Of a stretch of 64,000 nt of DNA, positions 31,401-42,238 are shown piece by piece. The first letter of the stretch is position 1. The number at the start of each line of letters is the position of its first letter. The DNA is from Sporopachydermia quercuum (taxonomy: Eukaryota > Ascomycota > Sporopachydermiomycetes > Sporopachydermiales > Sporopachydermiaceae), in assembly GCA_001599295.1 (NCBI GenBank), contig BCGN01000002.1:620001-684000 (forward strand). The letters run 5' to 3'. The notes below the pieces were generated by a model. The model saw only the letters and a program-made list of their open reading frames with translations. It did not search any database and was not told where the DNA came from. Position numbers and translations under genes: made by a program.

Positions 31401-34058
31401 TACGGTCTGGATAAAGAAACTTTCCCTTTCCTGAAAGTCATTCATTAGAAGCTTTTGGTATACAGGTGGGGAGATACACCAGATATCTGACCTGAACCAA
31501 GTCGACTTGTGTCAAGTTCAAATGATTCAAACGATTTCAAAAATACTGTTTCCATTGACCTTCTGTTTAGAGATATAACTCCTCGAAGTATCGAGTTCTA
31601 TTCATTTTCAGATGCTGTAACAGTTATTTCAATAAAGTGAGTAGAACTCATGGAAAAACAAGAATTGGGGCCAAAACATTTACTTTTTGTGGATTTGTAA
31701 CAGAGAATAAGTTTGGAAAGCAAAATGCAGCCTAATTTATTGGTAAGTTTTCTTCCTGCCCTCTACACCAAGACGCCTAACTCATCACTAAGGTTCCAAA
31801 AAGACAATTAAACAACTCTTTATCTTGAATTCTGTATCTCACGGTCCATTTATGAAATGTATACGAATGTTGATTTTCTACACTTAAGCATTCTAGAAAG
31901 TTGGTGAAAGAAGTCTTGTAATCTACAGTATAAAGTTGTATTGCTCATTGTGAAACTATCGCTGTTTTATAGTAATTCGAATCTATAAAAACTAACTGTG
32001 AGGTATGGATCTGGAATTACTTAGCTATTCATTTCTCAATTTATTTTTCCTTTCTTACTTGTATATGTTTGGTATATCCTCCTGCCTCTTATTCTACAAG
32101 TTATTGCACGTTCAATCCCTACGTTATTATTCTGTTCTTTAAATGTTTGTTCACACGTATGTATTTAATAGATTAGATTGAAAAGAAGTATAAACTTTGA
32201 AATATTTTGAAAGCTAAACACTGAAGGGTGTGAAGGATGCAGAGTGTTAAATANTGCTTTAAGAATAAGATTATACCTGTAAAATGATTAGTGAGAGGGA
32301 CGTTATTTGCATTTCTTATCTCAAAGTAGTGTTTTNTTCCTTTGCTTTCAAGTTCCTTTCGAGTTACTAAGTAGATGAAATGTAGAAGGTAAAACTCAAA
32401 TAGCACTAGAAGAGAAACAAGTCCTCCAGGGAAATATGCACTAATCTTCCTGCTTTCAAATGTCTGCAACTTCATATTTAGGTCCAATTCACCCAAATAT
32501 TACTATCTTCAATTCTCTACTCTAATAAAGTTACTACTTGCTACAATTGCTCTAAAAAAGTTAACATATTGGTTTTTCTCTGCAAATTGTCATTAACAAG
32601 TTATTGGTTGTATTATACCCTAAATCTCATACCAAAAGCTCAGATTACTAGTAGAATCTGCAAAAATCTGCGAAACGAATTTTTGCTTTTGCTGAACTAA
32701 GTTAATCTTTCATTAAAACGAAAACACTTACACTTATTTACTAGTTACTCATTTAGATCTTCAAGAAACGTTAAAAAAAATTTAGAGATCAGCAAGGTGT
32801 CAATCATGATTTATAGATTCTTCTTTTTTCTTTTTAGTCCTTCATAAGATACAATTGCTAACTCACCCAAACAACATGGGTTATGATAATGCAATTTTGA
32901 AGTGGTACCAGCGTGCAAGTTGCTCACAATCACATTTACTAGGGATGAGAGAAGAAAATCCTTACTGAAACAGCATGTAGTTTTCTTATTTTGGAATAAC
33001 ATTCATTGAGTTTCAACGTTTAAGAGCTGAAAGCGGAAGGATAATAATTCACTTACTCATTCTCGTTACCTATTCAGCAAAATAGTATGCAGGATTCAAC
33101 TTCAATTTCCGGAAAAGTAGATTTTGCGACCCGGCCATAAAATTGATAAATCAAGGTCCGTAAAAATTCTTACTCAGTGACGTTTCGGTTGCGCGCCGAA
33201 TGTTTGTCTGGTATTTTTCATTTATGATTCTATACGTAATTGAACTCCTAGGTTCTGGAAAAATTGAAAATTACTGAGAATACTTCTAGTGTTTTGACTT
33301 TCTAAATGAGTTTTTTATGGGTAATTCGGCAATAATATTAGTATTTTCATTTTCAGCACTTAGGCATTCTCATCTTCCAGTTTGGATCTCGTCACTTTCC
33401 ATAGTCATTTTAAGGAATATGGCTATTCTTTTCTGATCTGATCTCGATTTCAGTCTCATCAGGATTGGGTAATTATAATACTTTACATGGAAATAAGGTT
33501 TCGTTTAAAGATTAAACGTTTTTCTCAGTAGGATTTAAGCGGGTTTCAATAACCTTAATAACATACTATTTCGAGATTAGCTTACAGATTAAAGTTCTAG
33601 TAACTTGCATAAATTTCAACTCATTACGCACCTTTCTGAGAACCTCGTGATTGTCTCATTGAGTTCGTATTTTCTTACCTTAATTTATTCTTCTGCCTAA
33701 ACGTTATAGTACAAATTGAGCTTATTTCGTGCGGAAGAACTTTAATTGGAGGAACTTCAATCGAACCTTTCTGAAAGAAGGCTGCGATGAAATGCACTTA
33801 CATAATGAGAAAAAAATTGGGGAAGCAATAACATGATTCAAGCGGTAAATTGTTTTTAAACGTTGTAATCAGGATCAGTTCTTATTTCAATCTGGGACAT
33901 GAGGATAGGGTCTTTCATTAAAAGTGGTCGGCGAGTTGTGTACGTCTGATAAAAACGGAGAAAACTAAATAAAGCATGGTGCGTGAAATGAAAGTACGTA
34001 ATGTTAGTATTATTAGTGATTATATATGAAAAAGTGAATGAAAATGCGGTATAAACTA
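28472..34058. other. 5.6 kb gene-poor region upstream of the HMG-box gene
   Basis: The 5' flank of the HMG-box factor, ending at the 3' end of the EPS1-like gene. No conserved protein is visible in any frame. Several GTAAGT-like donors occur on the minus strand (for example near 29334, 30064, 30544, 32732, 33054, 33800), but no exon with recognisable content was found between them. A small GC-richer cluster of CGG/CCG words lies at 33109-33198. Four ambiguous bases (29279-32336). Compatible with a large regulatory region and a long, possibly spliced, 5' leader for a master regulator. Confidence 0.5.
33186..33198. promoter_or_regulatory. CGG-N7-CCG inverted motif in the HMG upstream desert
   Basis: CGGTTGCGCGCCG, an inverted CGG/CCG pair of the kind bound by dimeric zinc-cluster regulators, inside a short GC-rich patch in otherwise AT-rich DNA. 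Functional role is not shown. Confidence 0.2.
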
Positions 34059-37000
34059 TTAGTCAACTTTGCCTTGAAGCAAATCATTTCGCGGGTATTT
34101 GAACTCAGTAGAAACGGTTTGATGGTAGGGCAATAAGCCATTACTATGAACTGATCTAAGCCTTCTCTTAAGCATACTAGATTTCCATAACAAAGTACCA
34201 AGAATGCTAGAAACAATAAGGATTGCAACGATTTTTGTTCTGAATCCGCCATAATCGCTTCCATAAAGATCAACTCCTAATATAATTGGTTGCTTTGTGA
34301 TTCCTTCATTCACATTTGCTAACACTTCAGGATCCCTATCATATCCTGATAGTGACAAAAGAGCTGGCAGTAAGGAATCATTTGTAAATTTAAGCAATTC
34401 TCCATCAACGCCTTTACGCCAGTTCCTATCACCGTATTTGTTGGTGATAATAACTCCATCAGTTGTATCCCATCCATTGTAAGTAATCCAGTTTTGATAT
34501 TCGTTTTGATCGATATAAAGAAATTGTACTCTAGATGCCATCTCACGAGCTCTTACTCGTCTTTTCTTAAGCTTCCAAATATAGCGTCCTGATTTACCTT
34601 TTGTTGCAGCATCAATGATCTTGTCGTCTTTTTCTTTACGTGCCACTTTCAAATCAGCAAATATCATTTCTTGTCTCAGCACGTCAAACGTATTAGCAAA
34701 GTCGACTATTTTCTTCATGAACATCGTATCCTGACGAGTTTTAGAATCTGCTAATAGTATAACTTTGAAATCAGGACTTATTTCGTCATTGCTATTTTTA
34801 GCGAAAATATAGTCGAGATTATCAGGAGTTAACTCCATGGCTGTTGGATAATAAGTTTGACTAATCCAATCATGTATTTTGAAGAAATCCCTGGTATCAG
34901 AAGAAGAAGTTGAATAGTACTTCTGATATGTTTTCATTCCCGTTTTAACACAGTAAAATGTAGGTAAGACACCTCTCTCTTTTGTTCTGAGCAACTCATC
35001 TTTAGGAGTTGGTATGTCATATTCGCTGGCTGCCTCAATATAAGACTTCTGAAAGTATTCGATTAAATCTTTATCAGTTGATTTGTATAAGCGAATATCT
35101 GCAGGCAGTTCCATTATTAATTGGTTCAAGTAAGGTAAAATGTTCAAATCTTCTTGCACAACCGTTTCAGGGTCATAAAAGAAAATGTACACAGTTTTGG
35201 CATTTCTTTCAAAGTTCTCTATGGATAAATTATCGCCAAGCGAATCGAGAGACACTATATTCTTCACAGTTTCCAGTCCCACTTCGCGGGTTTTCCAATT
35301 TTCGTTGACCTTCTTGCCAAATTTTGTCAAATGTGGTGCTGATATCTCTCCTTTATAAGGGGTTTCGACACCTCCCGAATACATATAAATCACAGGATCA
35401 CTGACATGGCTTCTAGCTGATGTTAAAGGTTTAGCATCAAACATCACAAATGTTCTACACATATCTTGATGACTAAGGCAATTCACATGTCCTAATCTGA
35501 CTTGATTGCCTTCAACTTGATTCATTTGTTTAGTGAATTTACTCCAATCCGAGAACACTTCTAAGCAGCCCAGGCAATACTTAGCTTCAAACTTAGACTC
35601 CTCTGCTTTATTATTGTCATCGTCCTCCTCATCTGCTCGATTCCAGAATATTAAAATCCAGGGGTCATCCACTTTACCTGCAACAATCTTTGCCAACAAA
35701 TTTCCATCAATCTTAGTACTAACTGCATCATTATTCAATTCATACTTGTTGGTTGCTACTTTATAAACTCTTGTGTACTGCTGGATGAATTGCATCAACG
35801 AATGCAAGTCCATGGAGGCATCATGCTCAATGTAAGTATAAGTGTTTTTGGATAATCCATTATTCTTTGAATTAGCTTTTGTAGCCTCCAGAATAGCCAG
35901 GTAAGTTTCGTCCTCCTTGATAACAAATTCAACGTCCTTTGACGCATACAACCGTACTGAAGGCACAGCAAATACTCCTTCCCGATCACAAAGTTCCCTT
36001 TCTTTATCACAATCAACATTAACCATATTCAAGTACAAATCTTCGAACTTTGACTGCAGATTATCAAAGAGCGTTTGCCATTTGGGTTTGAACAATTTAC
36101 AATGGTGACAGGTTGGTGAATAGAACTTCACAGCATGAAATCCACCAGATAGCATCATCTTATCGAATGTCTTCATATCAAGTTCTAATGGTTCGTGACT
36201 ATCCACATTATAGGATTTGCTGTTTACTCCTTCTTTAGAAGACTCTTCATTACCTTCTGTTGGTGCAGGTGCTTGGCTACCTGTCACAATACTATCATTA
36301 TCATTTGAGAATTCATTAGCCTCGTGGACGTCTCCACCGGCATGTATATACTTAGCAACCATTTTATTTGAAAATGCTAACAGCCCTTCAGGAGTTCTTG
36401 AATTTTGATCTCGAGGTGGGAATTCCTCTGCATAAGAACCTCCAGTTCCTTCTTTATTAGGAATGTATAATTTTAGGTGTGGGAAAAATCTGATTTCTTC
36501 TCTTTTACATAAATCTTTGTTCTCCAAACAGTTTACACTGTCAATGAAAAAATTCTTTACCTCCAGCTCTTCATGATAAGTATTATAGAATTCAGTCCAG
36601 GTAGGAGCAAACTGTTTACAATGACCACATTTTGGTGAATAAAACTTAATGAAGTGTACTCCTTCAGCAACAGTTTTATCAAAATCATCAATGGTTAAAG
36701 AATCTGGTTCATGAGGTCCTTTCTGTTTGGGTTTTGCAGCTTCAGGTTTCAGTTTAGGAGCATCAGGATTCACTTTCGGACCTGGTTTTTCTGGTTTCTC
36801 TGGTTTCACTCCTAGCTGCTCTTCAATAAATCTGATCAAATCAGCTTCCGTGGCTTCTCCATCTTTAGTATCAAAATCTATAGCTGGACCAACCTTCTTA
36901 CCGTCTTTGCTGGCTTTATAGGCTTTCACTGCTGGCATGACTTTAATCTCAGCAACATTCAAACATAAATCACCACTGGCTATGCAATCCACTGAGTTGA

Positions 37001-37328
37001 AGTCCACAGGGTACTTATCCTTTTGAGCATTTAGTTTTGTAGAAACTGCGTCCCAAACAGGTGCAAATTTCTTACAATGTGGGCAGTAGGGAGAAAAAAA
37101 TTTAATCAAATGTAAAGACTCTTCAAACTCAGTAATAGTTTGCTGGAAGTTGTTTTCAGTTAAAGGCTTCTTGTTAGAAACAACAGCCAAGTTTTCCAAC
37201 GCTTCTCCAATTGGATTTTCATGTAGTGGGTCGTTGAACAACTGGGCATTGGATTTCACTAACAGCGTCATTGAAAGCATAGTCCAAACAAGCAGACTGG
37301 CAAATATAGTGTTCGACTTTATCAACAT
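34059..37328 (-). CDS. EPS1: EPS1-like, membrane-anchored multi-domain protein disulfide isomerase
   Basis: A 1089-residue PDI-family protein. Residues 1-28 are a signal peptide (hydrophobic core near 8-25). Three clear thioredoxin domains carry active sites CPHC (82-85), CGHC (234-237) and CHHC (407-410), each in a YSP.C..CK.F.P context; a fourth, less canonical site is CLGC (585-588). Every domain also has a downstream C-x6-C pair (VDCIASGDLC, VNCLENKDLC, VDCDKERELC, VNCLSHQDMC), as in ERp57. Cis-prolines follow in domains 1-3 (VMPAV, FFPHL, AVPSV). A Pro/Lys-rich linker spans ~174-205. Residues ~1033-1048 form one membrane segment, leaving a ~40-residue basic cytosolic tail. S. cerevisiae Eps1, an ER protein that helps discard misfolded Pma1, has this layout but is 701 residues long. 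Orthology is inferred from topology. Confidence 0.75.
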   Translation of the reverse strand: MLIKSNTIFASLLVWTMLSMTLLVKSNAQLFNDPLHENPIGEALENLAVVSNKKPLTENNFQQTITEFEESLHLIKFFSPYCPHCKKFAPVWDAVSTKLNAQKDKYPVDFNSVDCIASGDLCLNVAEIKVMPAVKAYKASKDGKKVGPAIDFDTKDGEATEADLIRFIEEQLGVKPEKPEKPGPKVNPDAPKLKPEAAKPKQKGPHEPDSLTIDDFDKTVAEGVHFIKFYSPKCGHCKQFAPTWTEFYNTYHEELEVKNFFIDSVNCLENKDLCKREEIRFFPHLKLYIPNKEGTGGSYAEEFPPRDQNSRTPEGLLAFSNKMVAKYIHAGGDVHEANEFSNDNDSIVTGSQAPAPTEGNEESSKEGVNSKSYNVDSHEPLELDMKTFDKMMLSGGFHAVKFYSPTCHHCKLFKPKWQTLFDNLQSKFEDLYLNMVNVDCDKERELCDREGVFAVPSVRLYASKDVEFVIKEDETYLAILEATKANSKNNGLSKNTYTYIEHDASMDLHSLMQFIQQYTRVYKVATNKYELNNDAVSTKIDGNLLAKIVAGKVDDPWILIFWNRADEEDDDNNKAEESKFEAKYCLGCLEVFSDWSKFTKQMNQVEGNQVRLGHVNCLSHQDMCRTFVMFDAKPLTSARSHVSDPVIYMYSGGVETPYKGEISAPHLTKFGKKVNENWKTREVGLETVKNIVSLDSLGDNLSIENFERNAKTVYIFFYDPETVVQEDLNILPYLNQLIMELPADIRLYKSTDKDLIEYFQKSYIEAASEYDIPTPKDELLRTKERGVLPTFYCVKTGMKTYQKYYSTSSSDTRDFFKIHDWISQTYYPTAMELTPDNLDYIFAKNSNDEISPDFKVILLADSKTRQDTMFMKKIVDFANTFDVLRQEMIFADLKVARKEKDDKIIDAATKGKSGRYIWKLKKRRVRAREMASRVQFLYIDQNEYQNWITYNGWDTTDGVIITNKYGDRNWRKGVDGELLKFTNDSLLPALLSLSGYDRDPEVLANVNEGITKQPIILGVDLYGSDYGGFRTKIVAILIVSSILGTLLWKSSMLKRRLRSVHSNGLLPYHQTVSTEFKYPRNDLLQGKVD

Positions 37329-39637
37329 CTTGATCTCTCATCTATTAATGCTAACTCTGGTATATGTATGTACTATGAATCTGAATTGATTGAAACAAAA
37401 TGAACTCTGCTCCAACCATATAGCTATTAAACTATTATTTTAACTAATTTTGTTACCTTTGGCTTTGCCTTCCGTTCAACAAAAGCGCTGCCCTGAATAG
37501 ACCACTCTTTCAATGATAAGTTGGGGTGATCTTTCTGTTGGATGTGATATATGTTCAAGATTAACTTTAGATACTCCCATAGACAATCACATATATCTCA
37601 TATATAATCCCATAGATAACCTGCCAATTAAGCGATCACCTAGGTTCCTCTATATATACAGATAGCTTACCCTATAGTATTCAAATAGAACGTGTTTCCA
37701 GTTCGTTTTCCTATTTATTCAAGTAATAGTAGATCGATATAAAGGAACATCTCATGCATTTGTCTTTGAAACGAAATCGAAGAAGAGCTGGAATTTGTAC
37801 TAGTAAAAAAATGGAGCGTGTTTGGTTTGTATGTCACGTATCTCATGCAAGATTTGCGAGTTACAAAGGGAGGGAATTATAATTTACTGTGGTTTGATTG
37901 GGACATTGTTTCCGTGGTATTAAGAAAGTTGACTGATGCTTGGGGATATTATAAAGAAAGAGAGTGTATGAAGTATCTTATATTTCATATGTTGATGGTT
38001 TGCTAGTTATGAACTTCGGTATAAAATAGTTTGATCTTAGTCAAGCCAAGGAAGATAATACTATCTTTTTGAGCATAATGTGGAACATTTCAAATACATT
38101 TGAATGGGAAGATCGATTGTGTGACATACCTGACATGATAACTATATATGATATTTGTCAGACCTTCAGAATAACCACTCACGTGCTGGTCTATGATATG
38201 CGGGTATGCGACAGAGAAAAAGGTTATCATTGCAAGACAAATAGACAGGATGGGCTGTGGTTGATAGAACTAAAAAGATTTAGAGGTTTAAGGTATTAGA
38301 GTAGCAAACAAAGTGACAACTACGCTTTCAAAGTGTGCATTGGGGATAAGCGCTCAAAAGTAATTTGAAAGGTTGAAGAAAACCAAGCCAAGATCATGCT
38401 GAATTTGATCTGCTTCAAACAGTGTTGAATTAAATAGTTCATTGATGGGACTTCAGAAGTTGCGCTTCAATATTGAATTTCGATAGAATGTAGATCAAGA
38501 ACCAAGATGAATTGCATAGAAGTTAAGCTATCTTCTATAATCTTTTTCAATTTTTTTTTTATTTCACCGTTTTATTCAATCATCCTTTGATCAAATACTC
38601 TCAGAAACTTAATTACTATGCAAAGCACCTTCTCTCGCATCTTCTATGCATACTTTCAGCACTGCTTATATACTCCTAATATATATCTAGTTAGAACGAC
38701 CATTGATGCAATGAAATAATGAGAACGAGTATAGACTCTTTATACTTTTACTGAACAGTTGGCAATGTTACATATTATTTTATTTACTAGTTTATTTAAA
38801 AGCTATGGGCTATGGTAGTCTGGCTACTAAAGCCATATGGATTCGCTCTCTACCAATATGACGCATAATTTATGCATGGTGTCTTATCGTGCATAGTACC
38901 TGGGGTAGACAGCAATTACTACTATTTACCAACGGTGTATCGTTCTCTTATAATAGAACAAACTTCATCATAGATATACTACATACAATAACTGGCACTA
39001 TAAGCATAAATAAATCAATATCTATGCTTCTCTGTCTACAGTGCAAAGTTCAAGAATCATAACTTCTAAAATCTAATCTGTTCACACTTCGTTTCTTCAC
39101 TTGAGTTCAAATAACCAACTGATAAGCAATTACAATCTATCTAGCTAAACTAACATATGTCAAATAAATCACTCTGTACAACATTATATTATAAACATGA
39201 TGATCATTCATTATCTGTCAACATTGTACTTTTTACTACTTTAATTTAAAGGCATTACAGTTTTATTGTCCAACTCATTAATTATCTATGGTTTACATAT
39301 CATGCATAGGGGTACCGTTAACCAAATGCGGGGATATATCATCAACCCCGGAATGAAAAATTCCCATTAAGGGCATTGAACTTCGACCATAATAACCATT
39401 GTTATTACGGAATCATATTACTATATAAAAAGAGTAGATTCTCTTTTTATTGTCAAGAGTTTATTATTCATTTTTAATAGTGTCTCGTAGAATATACATT
39501 TTAATTCGCAGTTAAATCGTAGTTAATTTGATTGGTAATCAACCCAAACTAGCACTCTTTAGTCACATCTGCCTGCTCAAGGCTTACTGATTCCATTAAA
39601 CAAATATCATATAAAATCAATCATAGAATCAGAGAAA
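37329..39637. other. Intergenic region between divergent EPS1-like and hydroxyacid dehydrogenase genes
   Basis: 2.3 kb promoter-side region for both genes. Two short plus-strand frames (37818-38006, 38069-38299) have no recognisable content. A pair of inverted GC boxes lies at 39328-39351. No RNA gene recognised. Confidence 0.5.
39328..39351. promoter_or_regulatory. Inverted pair of Mig1-like GC boxes
   Basis: GCGGGG on the plus strand (39328-39333) and CCGGGG on the minus strand (39346-39351), 12 bases apart. Both fit the SYGGGG core of Mig1/CreA-type zinc fingers, and the minus-strand copy is preceded by the AT-rich ATTTTTCATT expected of Mig1 sites. They lie about 290-310 bases before the dehydrogenase start, which fits a glucose-repressible catabolic gene. 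Motif match only. Confidence 0.35.
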
Positions 39638-40666
39638 ATGTTCTCTAAATCAGCATTTAACCTCACAAAAACATCTTTGAGATCTTTCTCCACGTCAATT
39701 GTTCGTCATACGAAGTTTGGTTTCATTGGCTTAGGTCAAATGGGCCAACATATGACAAGAAATCTTCATGGTAAACTTCAACCTGAGGATGAACTACTGG
39801 TTTATGACTTGTCAAGTAAAGCCATTGATAATGTTATTGATGTTTGTCAAAAACAAGATGGACGATTACAAATAAAGCCATGCTCATCAGTAACTGAAGT
39901 TGGTGCTAATGCTGAAGTCATCATTACAATGCTTCCAGAAGGCAAACACGTGAAAGCAGTGGTTCAAGAAATTATCGATCATGTAGGAACTAACTCTTCT
40001 TATAAGTATTTTGTTGATTCTTCAACAATCGATTTGCAAAATTCTCAATCACTAACAGAGCTCACTGAGGCATGGGGCAACGGTATTTACCTTGATGCTC
40101 CTGTCTCTGGAGGAGCAATGGGAGCAAGAGATGCCACTTTATCATTTATGTTGGGAAGACCTTCGGAAAGTACTATAACTCCTGATCTGAAACGTATTTT
40201 TGAAGCAATGGGATCAAAGATTTTTTATATGGGAAATCCTGGTGCAGGATTGGCTGCAAAGTTATCAAATAACTATTTGCTAGCAGTTACCAATATTGCG
40301 ACGGCAGATGCATTCAATTTAGCAAAAAAATTTGGTTTAGATATGAAAGTTTTTGCCGAACTTATTTCTCAGTCAACTGGTAACTCCTGGGCCAGTGCTA
40401 CTAATTGTCCAGTACCTGGTGTTAAAGCTAATATTCCAAGTAATGACGGGTACAAAGGCGGCTTCGCAACGAAGCTTACAAGAAAGGATATTGTGTTAGC
40501 AGTTGAATCAGCGGAATCTTTACATCAGCCTCTATTTTTAGGAGATATTGGTAAGAAGATTTATAATAAAGCCTGTGAACAACCAGACATTGCTGATAGA
40601 GATTTAGCTGTGTTTTATGAATGGCTATCTGATATGACTGAAAAGAATGAGATGATCAAAGTTTGA
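39638..40666 (+). CDS. Mitochondrial 3-hydroxyisobutyrate / 3-hydroxypropionate dehydrogenase
   Basis: A 342-residue beta-hydroxyacid dehydrogenase. Residues 1-24 (MFSKSAFNLTKTSLRSFSTS...) are rich in Ser/Thr/Lys/Arg without acids, a mitochondrial presequence. The Rossmann motif FIGLGQMG is at 29-36, the substrate-binding DAPVSGG at 153-159, and the catalytic lysine is K208 in GLAAKLSNNYLL. The enzyme oxidises 3-hydroxyisobutyrate in valine breakdown to methylmalonate semialdehyde with NAD+. In Candida albicans the related Hpd1 acts on 3-hydroxypropionate in propionate degradation, so substrate preference is open. S. cerevisiae lacks this pathway as far as I know. Single exon, with a clear ATG at 39638 after an A-rich leader. 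Confidence 0.9.
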   Translation: MFSKSAFNLTKTSLRSFSTSIVRHTKFGFIGLGQMGQHMTRNLHGKLQPEDELLVYDLSSKAIDNVIDVCQKQDGRLQIKPCSSVTEVGANAEVIITMLPEGKHVKAVVQEIIDHVGTNSSYKYFVDSSTIDLQNSQSLTELTEAWGNGIYLDAPVSGGAMGARDATLSFMLGRPSESTITPDLKRIFEAMGSKIFYMGNPGAGLAAKLSNNYLLAVTNIATADAFNLAKKFGLDMKVFAELISQSTGNSWASATNCPVPGVKANIPSNDGYKGGFATKLTRKDIVLAVESAESLHQPLFLGDIGKKIYNKACEQPDIADRDLAVFYEWLSDMTEKNEMIKV

Positions 40667-42238
40667 TAAAAAAAGTAAGTGATAGCAAATAAAAATTTCA
40701 ATAAAAAATATGATATTTTGAAATGATTACCGTAGTATTTGATGAGATGAGCCTGATAACTCATCAATCTGTTCAAGAACCCATTGTTAAATGTCAAACA
40801 ATCAGCTGCTTGAGAGCGCAATGAATATCACGAACGGCAATCACTAGCGTTCAAAGCGTAACACCTAACTACAACATAGATCTATTAAATTCAGACTATT
40901 CTTTCTTATCAATGTATCTAACAATTCAATCGATCGAACCAAAGCAACAATAAAAATGATATACGAATGCTTCACAAAGCATCCTTTTAATTGTTTTCAG
41001 TCAAGTCCGTAGAATTTCGAATCATGCGGAAATATGTCAGGATTGCTCGTATTTGCCAAATATGCATGGTCCTGCATAAACACGAACTTTATATGACTTT
41101 TAGACCCTTTTCACACATTCATGCCAATTATAATACTTCCTCATTCTCATATAATGATTCCACATTCATTGACATCTATCATATAACAAGTCCAGCAACA
41201 AGTGATTCTTTTTGTCTACATTCAGAAGAAAAATTAATACTAAGACCTTAACCACCGTGTATATATTCTACTATTTCCCCCACTCATCACATCCTTTTAT
41301 CCTTTTCAACCATCCTCACCCCTNATGAGACTCCAGACACCCTTTCTCAACTGACTCTTTTATAACTTCTCCAACCGATTGGATCTCCTATAGACTCCCT
41401 CTAGACCTATAGATCCCTTTTAACCCTCATTTATCCTTCGCCCACTTCACATCTCATTTCAACCCAAACTGGTTCCTCACTTAACCAAAAAATTATACAA
41501 TTCTAGCTAACCCAACGTGAATAGAAACCTGTTCCTGACTGTGTGTTACTTGTCCGATGTAATAGAAGGAGAGAACTATTGATAATCCTTGGTTCCTTAT
41601 ATGTTTTGTGAACACAGAAATGAGCATCAAGAAGGAAAAGTTGTTCAAAACTGTATAACTTTGATTTGGGGTATCTAATGGTTGTTTGATGATATTATCA
41701 TAGCTCAGCATAACATAAGATAGATATAGTAGGCGGCATCAACATCTAGTTTACTCATCTATTGTACCTATTGATAATCATTTGCAAAAAATATACAGAC
41801 AAGAAAACAGAGAAAAAAGTTCGGTAATTCTTTTGCAAGAAGATAATAACTAATGACAGAAGCAATGAGCGGATTTAATTGTTAATTGTCTGGCTACTAA
41901 GGTATTGTATTAAGCAGATCACAAATGCATGCAACGCAGTCATACGTGAATAACATTATCATATTATCTTCTCCATTGAATTCAAAACAGTGTGACTGAT
42001 TATTTATATGAAGTCAACTGTTGAAAAGGTTTAGATAATTATTGTTTGTTTTTCCCCAATCGCTCTGTCTGCTTCATTAAGAATTGGGTTCCTACTCGTC
42101 GCATGGGGCATCTTGTTATGATAACTGACCTTGTCGTAGTGGAAGTTTGCTTTATGATCACAACAAACAGTAGCCCAGTCTCTCAAGAGAGTATCACATA
42201 ACGGATAAACATCGATATTTCTTTTCTAATATTTTAAA
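40667..42238. other. Intergenic region upstream of the LEU3-like gene
   Basis: 1.57 kb. Includes the dehydrogenase 3' flank and a pyrimidine-rich stretch at ~41250-41480 (repeated CCCTC/ACCC words). One ambiguous base at 41324. No supported gene or RNA. Confidence 0.5.

Noticed and set aside
20682-34058. Mating-type locus centred on the HMG-box gene
   Set aside because: No homeodomain or alpha-domain exon was found nearby, and the usual neighbours (SLA2, APN2, COX13, PAP1, PIK1) are absent.
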